Shown here: positions 42,870 to 51,918 of the stretch, one piece after another | Position numbering within the stretch: the stretch's first letter is position 1 | Layout of the letters: every line of letters begins with the position of its first letter | Assembly (NCBI GenBank): GCA_000751295.2 | Contig: CCMO02000001.1 | Span: 4,802,615 to 4,866,614, forward strand | From: a bacterium YEK0313 | GTDB lineage: Bacteria; Pseudomonadota; Alphaproteobacteria; Rhizobiales; Phreatobacteraceae | Direction: 5' to 3' | DNA length: 64,000 nt | Program-made: the position numbers and the translations under genes | Notes under the pieces: generated by a model | What the model was told of the DNA's origin: nothing | Seen by the model: only the letters and a program-made list of their open reading frames with translations | Database searches by the model: none

Positions 42870-43760
42870 TCAGGCCGGCTTCGCCACCCGCGGACGAGCC
42901 GGCGCGGCCGCGAACATCGCGACCGCCGCCGCTGCCAGGATCGCCGCGAAGCCGACGAAATCGAGCGGCGTCGGGCGGTCTCCGACAAGCGCCATGGCGC
43001 CGAGAACACCGACCAGCGGAATGGCGAAGGTGGTGAGCGAGGCAGCCCCCACCGACAGGCGGTCGAGCAGCGTGAACCAGAGCAGATAGGCGATCGCGGT
43101 CGCGCCGACCACGTGGAAGCCGAGCGCCGTCCAGACCTTTGCCGACACCTCCTGCGGCAGGCTTTCGCCGCTGACGAAGAAGCCGACGAGGCCGATGACG
43201 GCTGCGATCAGCAGCTGGTAGGCCGTGACCATCATGCGGTCGCCTGCGATGGGCCGTGCCTTCTGGTAGACCGTGCCGGCCGCCCAGCTGATGCCGGCGA
43301 TCAGCGGGAACATGAGGCCGAGCATCGTGCCCTGCCCGCCCATCAGCGGCACGGCGAGCGCGGCAATGCCGACCAGCCCCAGCGCCAGCGCCGTGAGCTT
43401 CGGCCGGTCGAGCCGCTCGTCGAGCACGATATAGGCCAGCACGATCGCCCAGAGCGGCGTCGTGAAGGTGAGGATCGCCGCCCGCGAGGTGGAGGTGTTC
43501 ATCTGGGCGAAGGCGGTCGCGAGATTGAAGCCGGCAATGTTGAAGATGCCGGCCGTGACCAGCGGCCCCCAGGATCTGCGCGGAATGCGCGGCGAGCGCC
43601 CGAGCGCCAGCCCGACGAGAGCGAGCAGGATGGCGCCGGCGCCGAGGCCGATCGCCCTCAGCGCGAAGGGTTCGAAAGCCGACAGGGCGGTCTTCACCGC
43701 CGGCCAGTTCAGCCCCCACAGCAGCGCGAGCGCCGGTGGGATCATGCGTATGCCAAGCAT
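42870..43760 (-). CDS. EamA/DMT-family transporter
   Basis: The 296-residue permease has ten helices and two EamA repeats (PPALALLWGLNWPAVKTALS; MNTSTSRAAILTFTTPLWAI; TALGFHVVGATAIAYLLWFT). It is distinct in sequence from the EamA protein at 41576. The ATG at 43760 lies two bases from an 8-bp hairpin whose loop contains its ribosome site; an in-frame ATG at 43745 is an alternative. It converges on gapR with 24 bases between stops. Confidence 0.9.
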   Translation of the reverse strand: MLGIRMIPPALALLWGLNWPAVKTALSAFEPFALRAIGLGAGAILLALVGLALGRSPRIPRRSWGPLVTAGIFNIAGFNLATAFAQMNTSTSRAAILTFTTPLWAIVLAYIVLDERLDRPKLTALALGLVGIAALAVPLMGGQGTMLGLMFPLIAGISWAAGTVYQKARPIAGDRMMVTAYQLLIAAVIGLVGFFVSGESLPQEVSAKVWTALGFHVVGATAIAYLLWFTLLDRLSVGAASLTTFAIPLVGVLGAMALVGDRPTPLDFVGFAAILAAAAVAMFAAAPARPRVAKPA

Positions 43761-43761
43761 G

Positions 43762-43785
43762 CGAGGGCCACCTCAAGGGCCCTCG
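43762..43785 (-). promoter_or_regulatory. Leader hairpin holding the ribosome site of the EamA gene
   Basis: CGAGGGCC pairs with its complement (43762-43769 with 43778-43785) around an 8-base loop CTTGAGGT (minus-strand sense) that supplies the GAGG ribosome site. The hairpin ends one base before the first ATG. It could modulate initiation. Confidence 0.35.
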
Positions 43786-43929
43786 GGCCCGGATGCAACG
43801 AGTGAAATCGGCAGCCGGGACACAATCATATCGGCCAGGCGCGGGAAAGGCCGCATGGCGCAGGGCGGCCCGGCGCCCATCGCGCAGCGGGGCGCGGGCC
43901 GGATTCGGCGAAGGATGGAGAAGGGGCCG

Positions 43930-45630
43930 TCAGCGCCGGTCGAGCGAGGCCCGCCGTTCCGGCGCGGGCTCTGCCGGCGCGAAATCCAGCGTCCTGAGGC
44001 TCGTCACCGCCTGGCCGGCGAAACGCTGCGTCGGCATGGTCGCAGCCGACGACGGGCTGAAGCTCATGGCGACGATATGGTCGGGCTGGGCGATCAGGCG
44101 GGTCTGGCGCGGGTCGGGCGTGGTGAGCGTGGCAACGGCCGCCTCGCGATCCGTGGTCTGCCTGGTGAAGACGACCTGGCCGCGCTGGTTGCCGGTGGTG
44201 ATCAGGGCCGGCAGAGCGGCCGCGGCGACCACCGCCGAGCCGCCGATGATCTGAGGCCGGGCGGGCGGCATCGGCGCCTGCGCGACCTGGACACGCTCGG
44301 TCGCCGGCTGCGGTTCGGCGAGCGGCATCGGCCTGTTCGGTTCACCCTGCCGCGCTGCTTCGGGCACCGGCGTGGGCAGCGGCGGCGAGAAGGCGGCGAC
44401 CACCGTCGGCGCGGGCGGCTCGGCCTGGCCAGGAATGGTCGGCCGGGCCATCGGCATGGGGCCGGACGCGATACGCTGCATCAGCTCGCTCTCGCCATCC
44501 TGTTCGGCGTCGAGCCGCGCCCGCTCGGCGGCCGAAGGCGCCCGTACCGGGATCGGCGCCATGGCGATCTGCATGCGCGGCGCGTTCGGCAGGATCTGCA
44601 TCGGCGTGCCGGCGCGCCCACCGGCGGACGGCACCTGCGAGCCCTGGGCCGGCGGCGGCGGAGCCGCCTGGGCGACCTGCGTCACGGCCGGCTCGTTGCG
44701 GGCCGGAATTTCCGGCGCGGCCTCACCCGGCCTGAGCGTCGCCGACATGCGACCGCCGCTGCCGCGCTGCGCCAGCATGGTGCGCGAGGGCTGCTGCGGC
44801 GCCGGCTGCTGCACAGGCTGCGCGGCCTGGCGGTTGGCGCCGCCGAACAGCAGCGCGAAGATGTTGAACCCGCGCGGCCCCTCGTCGGCCTCGTCGGCGC
44901 GTGAATCGTAATGGCGCGAAGCCGAGCCGCCGCGCGCCTGGACCATGGCAAGGGCCACGTCGAAGCCGGGCATCGGCCGTCCGTCGGCGGGGATGTGCAC
45001 GGTCCGCCCGTCGGGGAACAGGCGGGCGAGATAGTCACGCGACACTTTCGGCCAATGGCGGACCGAACCGGTGTCGAGATGGATGAAGTGATTGGCCGAG
45101 CCCGGATAGAAGCCGACGCCGCCGCGCTGCAGTTGCAGGCCGACCTCGCGGACCCTGGTCATGGAAACGCCGGGGATGAAGAAATCCATCGCCCGGCCCT
45201 GGATATGCTGAGAATGTTGCGCGACCGCCCGCGAGCGGCGGCGCAGCATGGCATTGGTGCCTTCCGACCGGTAGGCCGACAGGACGTTGATCGGTGCCTG
45301 GCCGCCGACGCCGCGATAGACCTCCCACAGGAGGTCGAAGAGACCCGGATCCATGCGCGTCGGCTGGTCGGTGCGCCAGTCGCGCAGGAACCAGTTCAGC
45401 CGGTTCAGCGCTTCCTGGTCGTAGCGGCCGTTGCGCTTGAAGGTGATGAGCAGCTCTTCGCCGGTGTGGCGGTGCACGAAGGGCAGAGTGCGCGTGTCGC
45501 CATTGGCGACGACGGTCTGGGTCTGGCCGCCGACCAGCATCAGGAACCCGAACCCTACCGCTACCGTCGATGCACCCCGCAGCAGACGCTGCGATACGAA
45601 GCCGGAAAGGGTTCTGATCTGCTGTTTCAC
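43930..45630 (-). CDS. DUF882 / peptidase M15-like cell-wall protein with long tail
   Basis: The 566-residue protein (GTG at 45630; frame open to 45693) has a signal-anchor (STVAVGFGFLMLVGGQTQTV) and a DUF882/YcbK-type domain at about residues 45-200. That domain has SAYRSEGTNAML, HIQGRAMDFFIPG (HxxGRAxD zinc motif) and NHFIHLDTGSVRHW (HxH). This is the M15 zinc fold of a muramoyl peptidase. Residues 230-566 are a Pro/Ala-rich, low-complexity tail with little structure. The tail is unusual in length. Likely periplasmic, acting on peptidoglycan; the upstream gene is an L,D-transpeptidase on the same strand. Confidence 0.88.
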   Translation of the reverse strand: MKQQIRTLSGFVSQRLLRGASTVAVGFGFLMLVGGQTQTVVANGDTRTLPFVHRHTGEELLITFKRNGRYDQEALNRLNWFLRDWRTDQPTRMDPGLFDLLWEVYRGVGGQAPINVLSAYRSEGTNAMLRRRSRAVAQHSQHIQGRAMDFFIPGVSMTRVREVGLQLQRGGVGFYPGSANHFIHLDTGSVRHWPKVSRDYLARLFPDGRTVHIPADGRPMPGFDVALAMVQARGGSASRHYDSRADEADEGPRGFNIFALLFGGANRQAAQPVQQPAPQQPSRTMLAQRGSGGRMSATLRPGEAAPEIPARNEPAVTQVAQAAPPPPAQGSQVPSAGGRAGTPMQILPNAPRMQIAMAPIPVRAPSAAERARLDAEQDGESELMQRIASGPMPMARPTIPGQAEPPAPTVVAAFSPPLPTPVPEAARQGEPNRPMPLAEPQPATERVQVAQAPMPPARPQIIGGSAVVAAAALPALITTGNQRGQVVFTRQTTDREAAVATLTTPDPRQTRLIAQPDHIVAMSFSPSSAATMPTQRFAGQAVTSLRTLDFAPAEPAPERRASLDRR

Positions 45631-45764
45631 GATGTTTTCTGGGCTCTGGTCAGCGGACGAAAGACCGAATTCTCCGCCGGGCCCGCCCGGCAAATGGTGA
45701 ACGCATCATCGTCGGGAACGGTTAAAGAACCCTTCTGCCGCACGACCGGACGCCTGGACAGCCG

Positions 45765-45782
45765 GCTCACGGGCCCGTGAGC
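45765..45782. repeat. 18-bp perfect palindrome GCTCACGGGCCCGTGAGC
   Basis: It lies between the L,D-transpeptidase stop and the DUF882 start. A second perfect palindrome GGATCATGATCC is at 45813-45824. There is no T-run, so a terminator is not clear; an operator is possible. Confidence 0.5.
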
Positions 45783-45851
45783 GGTAAGCACCGACTGTGG
45801 CGAAATCATGCCGGATCATGATCCCATCCATCATGAACGGTAAACGGAACG

Positions 45852-47537
45852 TCAGCCGCGTGTGCCGGCCAGGACCGCTCGCACGCGGGCATTGTGGCCA
45901 TAAATATCAGCATATTCAACGAGCGAGCCGGTGCTATCCACCGTCATCGTGAAATAGACCAGATGGATCGGCACGGTCTGCCTGAAGCGGACGGTACGCT
46001 CATTTGGGCCATAAAGTCCCTGAATCCGGGTGCTGGACCAGGTCTCGCCCGGCAATCCGAGATTGAGCAGCACCTCGGCGAGCGCTTCCGGATTCTGCAC
46101 GCGCACGCAGCCGTTCGACAGCGCCCGGTAGCTCTGCCCGAAATATTGCCGCGACGGCGTGTCGTGCAGATAGATGGCATGCCGATTCGGGAACATGAAC
46201 TTCATCTTGCCCAGCGCATTGGCCGCGCCCGGCGGCTGGCGGAAGGCATAGCGGCCGATATTGGCGGAGGCCCAGTTGATCGTCGACGCGTCCACCACCC
46301 GGCCGCCCTGCACCACCTGGATGCCGCGCCGGGCGAAATAGCCGCCGTTGCGCGCCGCGCCGCTCAGCATGCTGCGCCGGACGATCGAATGCGGCACGTG
46401 CCAGTAGGGATTGAACACGATGTGGCTCATCGCATCCGAAAAGATCGGCGTCTGGGTTTCGGCCCGGCCCATCACGGCGCGGGTATGGTGGATGACGCGA
46501 CCGTTCTGGACCACCTCCACCTGGTAGGACGGGCTGTTGACCCAGATATGGGCCTGGCCGAGATCGCGCGGCAGCCAGCGCCAGCGCTCCAGATTGGCGA
46601 CCAGGTCACGCTCGCGCAGGGCGTTGCGGCGGATCAGCGGCGAGTCGCTCATCTCCCGCCGCTCGCCGCGCATCTCGATCAGCTTGGCGCGCAGCCGGCG
46701 GAAGCCCTCGTGCGGCGGATTGAACGCGTCGAGCGCCGCGGTGGTCGCGACCGCATCGGTCGTCTTGGCCAGCTCGGCCAGCGCCTGCGCCGGCTCGATC
46801 CGCGGCGGACGCACGTCGAAATAGGCCGAGAGCTTCCCCGGATCGGTCCGGCCGGCCGAGGCCTGGGCGGCATAGAGGGCGACCGCGCGGGCGAGCGCGA
46901 CTTCGAGGCGCGCGACGCTTTCGGCCGTGCGTGCGCCCTCCGGCATGGCGAAGCGGTAGGCGGCCGGGTCGAGGCCGTCGTCGCCGGCCTGGCCAAGCCT
47001 GGTCAGGGCGGCCCGGCCGCGCGGCGACAGGACGCCGTCCTGGACGAACAGCGGCTCGTAGCGGCGCTCGGCGTAGAAGGCGGCGAGCGCCTGCAGTGCC
47101 CGGTCCCCCTCGGGGCGCGCGAGCGCTGTCTGCAGGGCGCGTGCGACGCGCTGGACGGTGATGGCGGGATCCGGCTGGCCGTTCTCGACGAGGCTCGGCG
47201 GATCGTCGGGGATCGCCGCGAGCTCGGCCGCCGACGGCTCGGGAATGACCGGGGTCGGCGCCAGGGCGGCGTCGGGATGTTCGTCGTCGGCGAGCGGCAC
47301 GCCCGCGACCGCCGGGTCCTGGGTCATGTGCTCGGCGAGCAGCGGCGACGGCGGGAAGGCGGCGAGCCCGAAATCGGCGGCCGTCAGCGGCTGAGCGGCA
47401 TCGAGCGGCGGCCGCGGAATGGCAGCTTCCACCTCCCAGTCGGCGAGCCTGAAACTTTCGGCGGTTTCTGCCTTCAGGGGCGCGCAAAACCCTAGTCCCA
47501 TCAGGGCGCACGAAAGCACTGCCGACCGGAGCCGCAT
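45852..47537 (-). CDS. L,D-transpeptidase (YcbB/YkuD type)
   Basis: The 561-residue periplasmic enzyme has a signal peptide (MRLRSAVLSCALMGLGFCAP), a peptidoglycan-binding-like helical region (about 120-300) and a YkuD catalytic domain (about 340-520). The catalytic region reads HAIYLHDTPSRQYFGQS and LSNGCVRVQNP, with active-site Cys and paired His. LDTs form 3-3 peptidoglycan crosslinks or attach lipoproteins. The ATG at 47537 starts the signal peptide; a longer frame reaches 47630. It may be cotranscribed with DUF882 downstream. Confidence 0.93.
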   Translation of the reverse strand: MRLRSAVLSCALMGLGFCAPLKAETAESFRLADWEVEAAIPRPPLDAAQPLTAADFGLAAFPPSPLLAEHMTQDPAVAGVPLADDEHPDAALAPTPVIPEPSAAELAAIPDDPPSLVENGQPDPAITVQRVARALQTALARPEGDRALQALAAFYAERRYEPLFVQDGVLSPRGRAALTRLGQAGDDGLDPAAYRFAMPEGARTAESVARLEVALARAVALYAAQASAGRTDPGKLSAYFDVRPPRIEPAQALAELAKTTDAVATTAALDAFNPPHEGFRRLRAKLIEMRGERREMSDSPLIRRNALRERDLVANLERWRWLPRDLGQAHIWVNSPSYQVEVVQNGRVIHHTRAVMGRAETQTPIFSDAMSHIVFNPYWHVPHSIVRRSMLSGAARNGGYFARRGIQVVQGGRVVDASTINWASANIGRYAFRQPPGAANALGKMKFMFPNRHAIYLHDTPSRQYFGQSYRALSNGCVRVQNPEALAEVLLNLGLPGETWSSTRIQGLYGPNERTVRFRQTVPIHLVYFTMTVDSTGSLVEYADIYGHNARVRAVLAGTRG

Positions 47538-47642
47538 CTTGATCCCCTGGGCCGCGGCGACGGCCGCAGGCATTGACTTGTCCAACACGCGACTCGGCGC
47601 AAAATCAAGCGCCGGAGCGGGTTTGCACACCGTTTCAGCCGA

Positions 47643-47807
47643 TCGTGCCGTGATTTCTTGCGTTCGCTGTCTTCGATATCGGGCGCGGAGCGAACGTAAG
47701 AAATCAAAACGACACGACCTCTATAGATATTGCTCGTGTTCCTTGGAATCTGAAATTCGCTCCACGCGCTATATCGGGCGCAGGCGAATTTCAGATTCGG
47801 AACACGA
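47643..47807. repeat. Twin tandem hairpins with shared loop motif ATATCGGGCGC
   Basis: Unit 1 (47643-47717): 17-base arms (47652-47668 with 47689-47705, one G·T) plus an outer TCGTG/CACGA stem. Unit 2 (47734-47807): a perfect 15-base inner stem plus an outer GTGTTCC/GGAACAC stem with a 3-base bulge. Both loops contain ATATCGGGCGC (47676-47686 and 47771-47781). The inner stems differ in sequence, so the structure and loop are conserved rather than the arms. The element fills most of the 283-base gap between the L,D-transpeptidase and NtrC-family genes. Confidence 0.85.
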
Positions 47808-47820
47808 CGCGGCTTTGCGG

Positions 47821-49305
47821 TCACACTCCCTCCGCCTCGGCCTCGCCCTGCTCGATACCGAGGTCCTTCAACTTGCGATAGAGCGTGGAACGCCCGATGC
47901 CGAGGCGGCGCGCGACCTGCGACATCTGTCCGCGATAATGTTCTATCGCGAACTTCAGCGCCTCGGTCTCCAGCACCTCCATCGGCCGGACATGGCCGGC
48001 CTCGTCCAAGAGGCCGATCGAGGCGCCGGGCACGATCATGGCGGGCGGCGCCGGCGCCGCCATCTGGCTCGCCGGCTCGGGCGCCGAAGGCGGCGGCGGG
48101 GCCAGCGGCACCACCACCTCGTAGCCTTCGACATGAGCCGCGATCTGCGGGAAGTCGGCGACCGACAATTCGTCACCGTCGCACAGCACGACGGCGCGGA
48201 ACACGGTATTCTCCAGTTGCCTGACATTGCCCGGCCAGCCATAGGCCTGCAGCAGGCCGAAGACAGCCGGCTGGATGCCGCGCACGCGCTTGCCCTCCTC
48301 GGCGGCGATCCGTGCCAGGAAATGCCGGACGAGATCGGGAATGTCCTCGACGCGCTCGCGCAGCGGCGGCAGGGTCATCGGGAAGACGCAGAGACGATAG
48401 TAGAGATCCTCGCGGAAGCGGCCCTCCTTCACGGCCCGGATCAGGTCGCGATTGGTCGCCGAGATGATGCGGATATCGACCTTGACGCTGCGCTTGGCGC
48501 CGACCGGGTCGACCTCCCCTTCCTGGATGGCGCGCAAAAGCTTGACCTGGGTTTCCAGCGGCAGTTCGCCGACCTCGTCGAGGAACAGCGTACCGCCATG
48601 GGCCTCGACAAATTTGCCGGTGTGCTTGTCGGTGGCGCCCGTGAAGGCGCCCTTCTCATGGCCGAACAGGATGGATTCGACGAGGTTCTGCGGGATGGCG
48701 CCGCAATTGACCGCGACGAAGGGCTTGGCGCGCCTTTCGCCCGATCCGGCGATGGCCCGGGCCAGAAGCTCCTTGCCGACGCCGCTTTCGCCTTCGATCA
48801 TGACCGGGATCATCGAGCCCGCGGCCTTTTCGGCCATGCGCAGCACCGGCGCCATGCGTGCCGAGCGGGTCACGATGTCCTTGAAGCCGAGCGTGCCCTC
48901 GGCCTTGCGCTTCAGGCGCTGCACCTCGGCGAACAGCGCCTCGGTCTTCAGCGCGTTCTTGATCGACACCGACAGGCGCTCGGCGCCGACCGGCTTGACG
49001 ACGAAATCGGTCGCGCCCGCCCGCATCGCATTGACGACCGTGTCGATGCCGCCCTGGCTGGTCTGGACGATGACCGGCTTGGCAATGCCCTGCTCGCGCA
49101 TGGCGGCGAGCACGCCCATGCCGTCGCGCTCGGGCATGACGAGGTCGAGCACCAGGAGGTCGATGCCGTCGCCCTCTTCGGCGAGCACGCGCATCGCCTG
49201 CTCGCCGTTCTCGGTGATGCGCACGTCATAGCCGGCCTTGCGCACGATGGCTTCGACCAGGCGGCGTTGGACGGGATCGTCGTCGCAGATGAGGATGGTG
49301 GTCAT
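47821..49305 (-). CDS. NtrC-family sigma-54-dependent response regulator
   Basis: The 494-residue regulator has a receiver (MTTILICDDDPVQRRLVEAI; LLVLDLVMPERDG phospho-Asp) at 1-120. An AAA+ domain (about 145-375) has Walker A EGESGVGKELLARAI, the sigma-54 contact loop HEKGAFTGATDKH and Walker B TLFLDEVGELPLE. A Fis-type HTH ends the protein (MSQVARRLGIGRSTLYRKLK). The ATG at 49305 begins the receiver. The partner kinase is not adjacent. Upstream a TAAA-N7-TTAAC sequence at 49365-49380 resembles a CtrA box. Confidence 0.94.
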   Translation of the reverse strand: MTTILICDDDPVQRRLVEAIVRKAGYDVRITENGEQAMRVLAEEGDGIDLLVLDLVMPERDGMGVLAAMREQGIAKPVIVQTSQGGIDTVVNAMRAGATDFVVKPVGAERLSVSIKNALKTEALFAEVQRLKRKAEGTLGFKDIVTRSARMAPVLRMAEKAAGSMIPVMIEGESGVGKELLARAIAGSGERRAKPFVAVNCGAIPQNLVESILFGHEKGAFTGATDKHTGKFVEAHGGTLFLDEVGELPLETQVKLLRAIQEGEVDPVGAKRSVKVDIRIISATNRDLIRAVKEGRFREDLYYRLCVFPMTLPPLRERVEDIPDLVRHFLARIAAEEGKRVRGIQPAVFGLLQAYGWPGNVRQLENTVFRAVVLCDGDELSVADFPQIAAHVEGYEVVVPLAPPPPSAPEPASQMAAPAPPAMIVPGASIGLLDEAGHVRPMEVLETEALKFAIEHYRGQMSQVARRLGIGRSTLYRKLKDLGIEQGEAEAEGV

Positions 49306-49364
49306 TGGATGGCCCGGCCTTCCAGATGCGATGTCTCGATTCGGGAAAGGGTGAGCATCCCCCG

Positions 49365-49380
49365 TAAAGAGAGGGTTAAC
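49365..49380 (+). promoter_or_regulatory. Weak candidate CtrA box upstream of the NtrC-family gene
   Basis: TAAA-GAGAGGG-TTAAC has exact 7-base spacing and a full right half, with one mismatch in the left. It is 60 bases before the start of the minus-strand gene. A GAnTC site (GATTC, 49338-49342) is nearby. Confidence 0.3.
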
Positions 49381-49479
49381 GGCGACCGAACGTAATGTGC
49401 TGAAATCGGTTTCGCCATGGGGCATGGCCGCCGGGCCGACCGGGCCGAGCATCCAGGTCCGGCCGCACCAGCCTGTGGC

Positions 49480-51432
49480 TCAGGCGACGAAGCGCAGGCC
49501 GACCTCTCCCTTGCCGCGCCGCACCACCTTGCAGCGCTTCAGGCCGACCTCGCCGACGACTTCGAGCTCGAACGAGTCGGGCACCGCCTCGGCGTCACCC
49601 ACCACCAGCTTCGCACCGCCGCTCGACACGTTGCGCAGCGAGGCGGCGATGGTGCGCCCCCCGGCCGCATGGACGACCGCGGCCTTGGAGGTGCGTATGC
49701 GTGCGTCGAAGCGCCGCTCCTCCATGCCGATGATCCAGTCGTCGAGATTGCGGCCGATATCGGCGACGCCCGCTGCGGCGGTCTGCATGCTGGCGGTGAT
49801 TTCGCGCGTCGCGCCGCTCTGCTCCTGAACCGACTTGGTCGCCTCGTCAACGAAGCCCTGCACCTCGCCGATCGCGGCGGAGATCGACGACAGCGCCGCG
49901 ACGACCTCGTCGGACATGGCCTGCATGCCGGCGATCTCGCTGGAGATGCGCGCGGTCGCCGCCGCCGCCTGGCCGGCGAGATTCTTCACCTCACTGGCGA
50001 CGACGGCAAAGCCGCGGCCGGCCTCGCCGGCGCGGGCCGATTCGATCGTGGCATTGAGCGCCAGCAGGTTGATCTGCTCGGCCACCTTGGCGATCAGTTG
50101 GACGACGTCATCCATCGACTGGGCAGCCCGGCGCATCGCGGCCGTCGACCGATCCGCCGCGTTGGTCCGCGCGTGGATCTCGTCGACCGCGCCCTTGGTT
50201 CGGACCATGTTCGAGACGATCTGCCCGGCGGAGGCGTCCATCTCCTCGGCGGCCGCGGCGACCGCCTCGACATTGCCGAGAGTATCCTCGGCCGCCGCCA
50301 CCGCACGGCTGCGGGCATCCATGCTCCGGCTGATGTCGGTCGCGTATTTGACCACCTTCACCGGCCGGCCGCCGGCATCGAGGATCGGATTGTAGGTGGC
50401 CTGCAGCCAGATCGCCTGGCGGTTCTTGCCGAACCGCTGATAGATCGCGGAAACCGGCGTGCCGGCCGCAAGCCTTTCCCAGAACCGGCGATAGTCCTCG
50501 CTCTGGCCGTAGCTGGGTTCGACGAAGATGCGGTGATGCTGGCCGACGATCTCGTCCAGCCGGTAGCCCGTCGCGGCGAGGAAATTCTCGTTCGCCTCCA
50601 GGATCCGGCCGTCGAGGGTGAAGGCGATCACCGCCTGCGTCCGTTGGATCGCGGCGATCTGGCCCTGATGATCAGCGTTCAGCCGCTTCTCGGCCGTCAC
50701 ATCCACGGCGAACTTGACGACCTTGAACGGCCGGCCGTCGCCGCCGATCACCGGATTGTAGGTGGCGCGGATCCAGACTTCCCGCCCGTCCTTGCCATAG
50801 CGCCGATACTCGGCCGCCTGGTGCTCGCCGCGACGCAGCGCGTCCCAGAAGGCCTGATAGTCCGGACCGGACGCCTCGTCGCGCGCGACGAACATGCGGT
50901 GGTTCTGGCCGACGACCTCGTCGCGCCGATAGCCCATCACGTCGAGAAAATTGTCATTGGCCTCGAGAACCGTGCCGTCCATGGCGAAGGCGATGACCGC
51001 CTGCGAACGGTGGATGGCGGCGATCTGGCCGGCCTCGTCCCGGGCCTTCCTCTTGTCGGCCGAGATGTCGGCGGCGATCATGATCACACCCGTCATGCGG
51101 CCGCCCCGGTCGAGGATCGGATGGTAGCTCGCCCGCAGCCACACCTCCCGCCCGTCCCTGGCGAGCCGGCGGAACTCGCCGTCCTCCGGCTGGCCCGCAC
51201 GAAGGTTCTCCCAGAATTGCCGATAGCCGGCGCTCGCCGCCTCCTCCGCCGCCATGAACAGGCGATGGTTCTGCCCCACGACATCGTTCTCACGGTATCC
51301 CACGATGCCCAGGAAGTTGGCATTGGCACTGATGACCGTACCCTCGCCGTCGAGCCGGATCACCGCGAGCGCGCGGTCGGTGGCGTTGCGCAAGGTCTCG
51401 CGCGTATTCGAAAACAGGGACCCCCATGCCAT
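49480..51432 (-). CDS. Soluble PAS-PAS-PAS methyl-accepting protein with C-terminal PilZ
   Basis: The 650-residue receptor has no membrane helix. Three similar PAS domains (about 20-130, 140-255, 260-370) repeat the form NFLGIVGYRENDVVGQNHRL and AIWLQATYNPILDAGGRPVK. An MCP signalling helix bundle (about 380-550) has the conserved hairpin tip VVQLIAKVAEQINLLALNAT followed by IESARAGEAGRGFAVVASEV. The last 80 residues are a PilZ domain with both c-di-GMP motifs intact: RFDAR (RxxxR) and NVSSGG (NxSxxG). It probably senses a cytoplasmic redox or energy signal and c-di-GMP and reports to CheA. The ATG at 51432 is preferred to an upstream TTG. Confidence 0.93.
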   Translation of the reverse strand: MAWGSLFSNTRETLRNATDRALAVIRLDGEGTVISANANFLGIVGYRENDVVGQNHRLFMAAEEAASAGYRQFWENLRAGQPEDGEFRRLARDGREVWLRASYHPILDRGGRMTGVIMIAADISADKRKARDEAGQIAAIHRSQAVIAFAMDGTVLEANDNFLDVMGYRRDEVVGQNHRMFVARDEASGPDYQAFWDALRRGEHQAAEYRRYGKDGREVWIRATYNPVIGGDGRPFKVVKFAVDVTAEKRLNADHQGQIAAIQRTQAVIAFTLDGRILEANENFLAATGYRLDEIVGQHHRIFVEPSYGQSEDYRRFWERLAAGTPVSAIYQRFGKNRQAIWLQATYNPILDAGGRPVKVVKYATDISRSMDARSRAVAAAEDTLGNVEAVAAAAEEMDASAGQIVSNMVRTKGAVDEIHARTNAADRSTAAMRRAAQSMDDVVQLIAKVAEQINLLALNATIESARAGEAGRGFAVVASEVKNLAGQAAAATARISSEIAGMQAMSDEVVAALSSISAAIGEVQGFVDEATKSVQEQSGATREITASMQTAAAGVADIGRNLDDWIIGMEERRFDARIRTSKAAVVHAAGGRTIAASLRNVSSGGAKLVVGDAEAVPDSFELEVVGEVGLKRCKVVRRGKGEVGLRFVA

Positions 51433-51918
51433 GCGATGACTCAAGCTCCAGCGCCCGTTGCGTTCCCGCGATCCTTGGGACCGGATGGTTTCCGCAACGT
51501 TAATATTGGCCGTTCAGGTGCAGATTCTCCAATATTGAGCGAAGCAATTTGTCGCATGTGCACTTTCGCGTTATTGGAAAGATTCCAATATCTCAAATAT
51601 TAATAACACGCATCGTAATATAATTAAAATAATCGCGCAGGCAGCCACGACGCAGCCAGGGCTCGCACGTATTCGCCGCGCTGACGCCCAAGGCATGGAT
51701 CGAAAATGCGCGAAATTGCGGCGACAGGAACGCCGGCAGGGCATGCAGAAATATTTGGAAAAAAAGTGGATCAGCCTCGATCTGACGGTATCAGGGTCAC
51801 GACATCGTCACCATAGCGGCCGGACTATTGGGCCGCGCCGCGCACCGACGCGCGAACCGGAGCAGACCGACGCGGCGCCGGCGCGCCGGGGGGGCCTCGA
51901 ACCCGCCCCGGCAGGCGC
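51433..51918. other. 486-base intergenic region upstream of the receptor gene
   Basis: A strikingly A/T-rich stretch (about 51495-51640) in a G/C-rich genome. CCAATAT or its complement appears three times (51504, 51530, 51585). No gene is supported; an open frame from 51695 has no family character and overlaps the MFS gene. Confidence 0.6.
51572..51590. promoter_or_regulatory. Palindrome resembling the mbfA ICE, upstream of the receptor gene
   Basis: TATTGGAA-AGA-TTCCAATA is a perfect 8-3-8 palindrome. Its 17-base core matches the mbfA operator core at 14 of 17 positions. It is 140 bases before the receptor start. It may bind Irr or another dimeric regulator. Confidence 0.4.
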
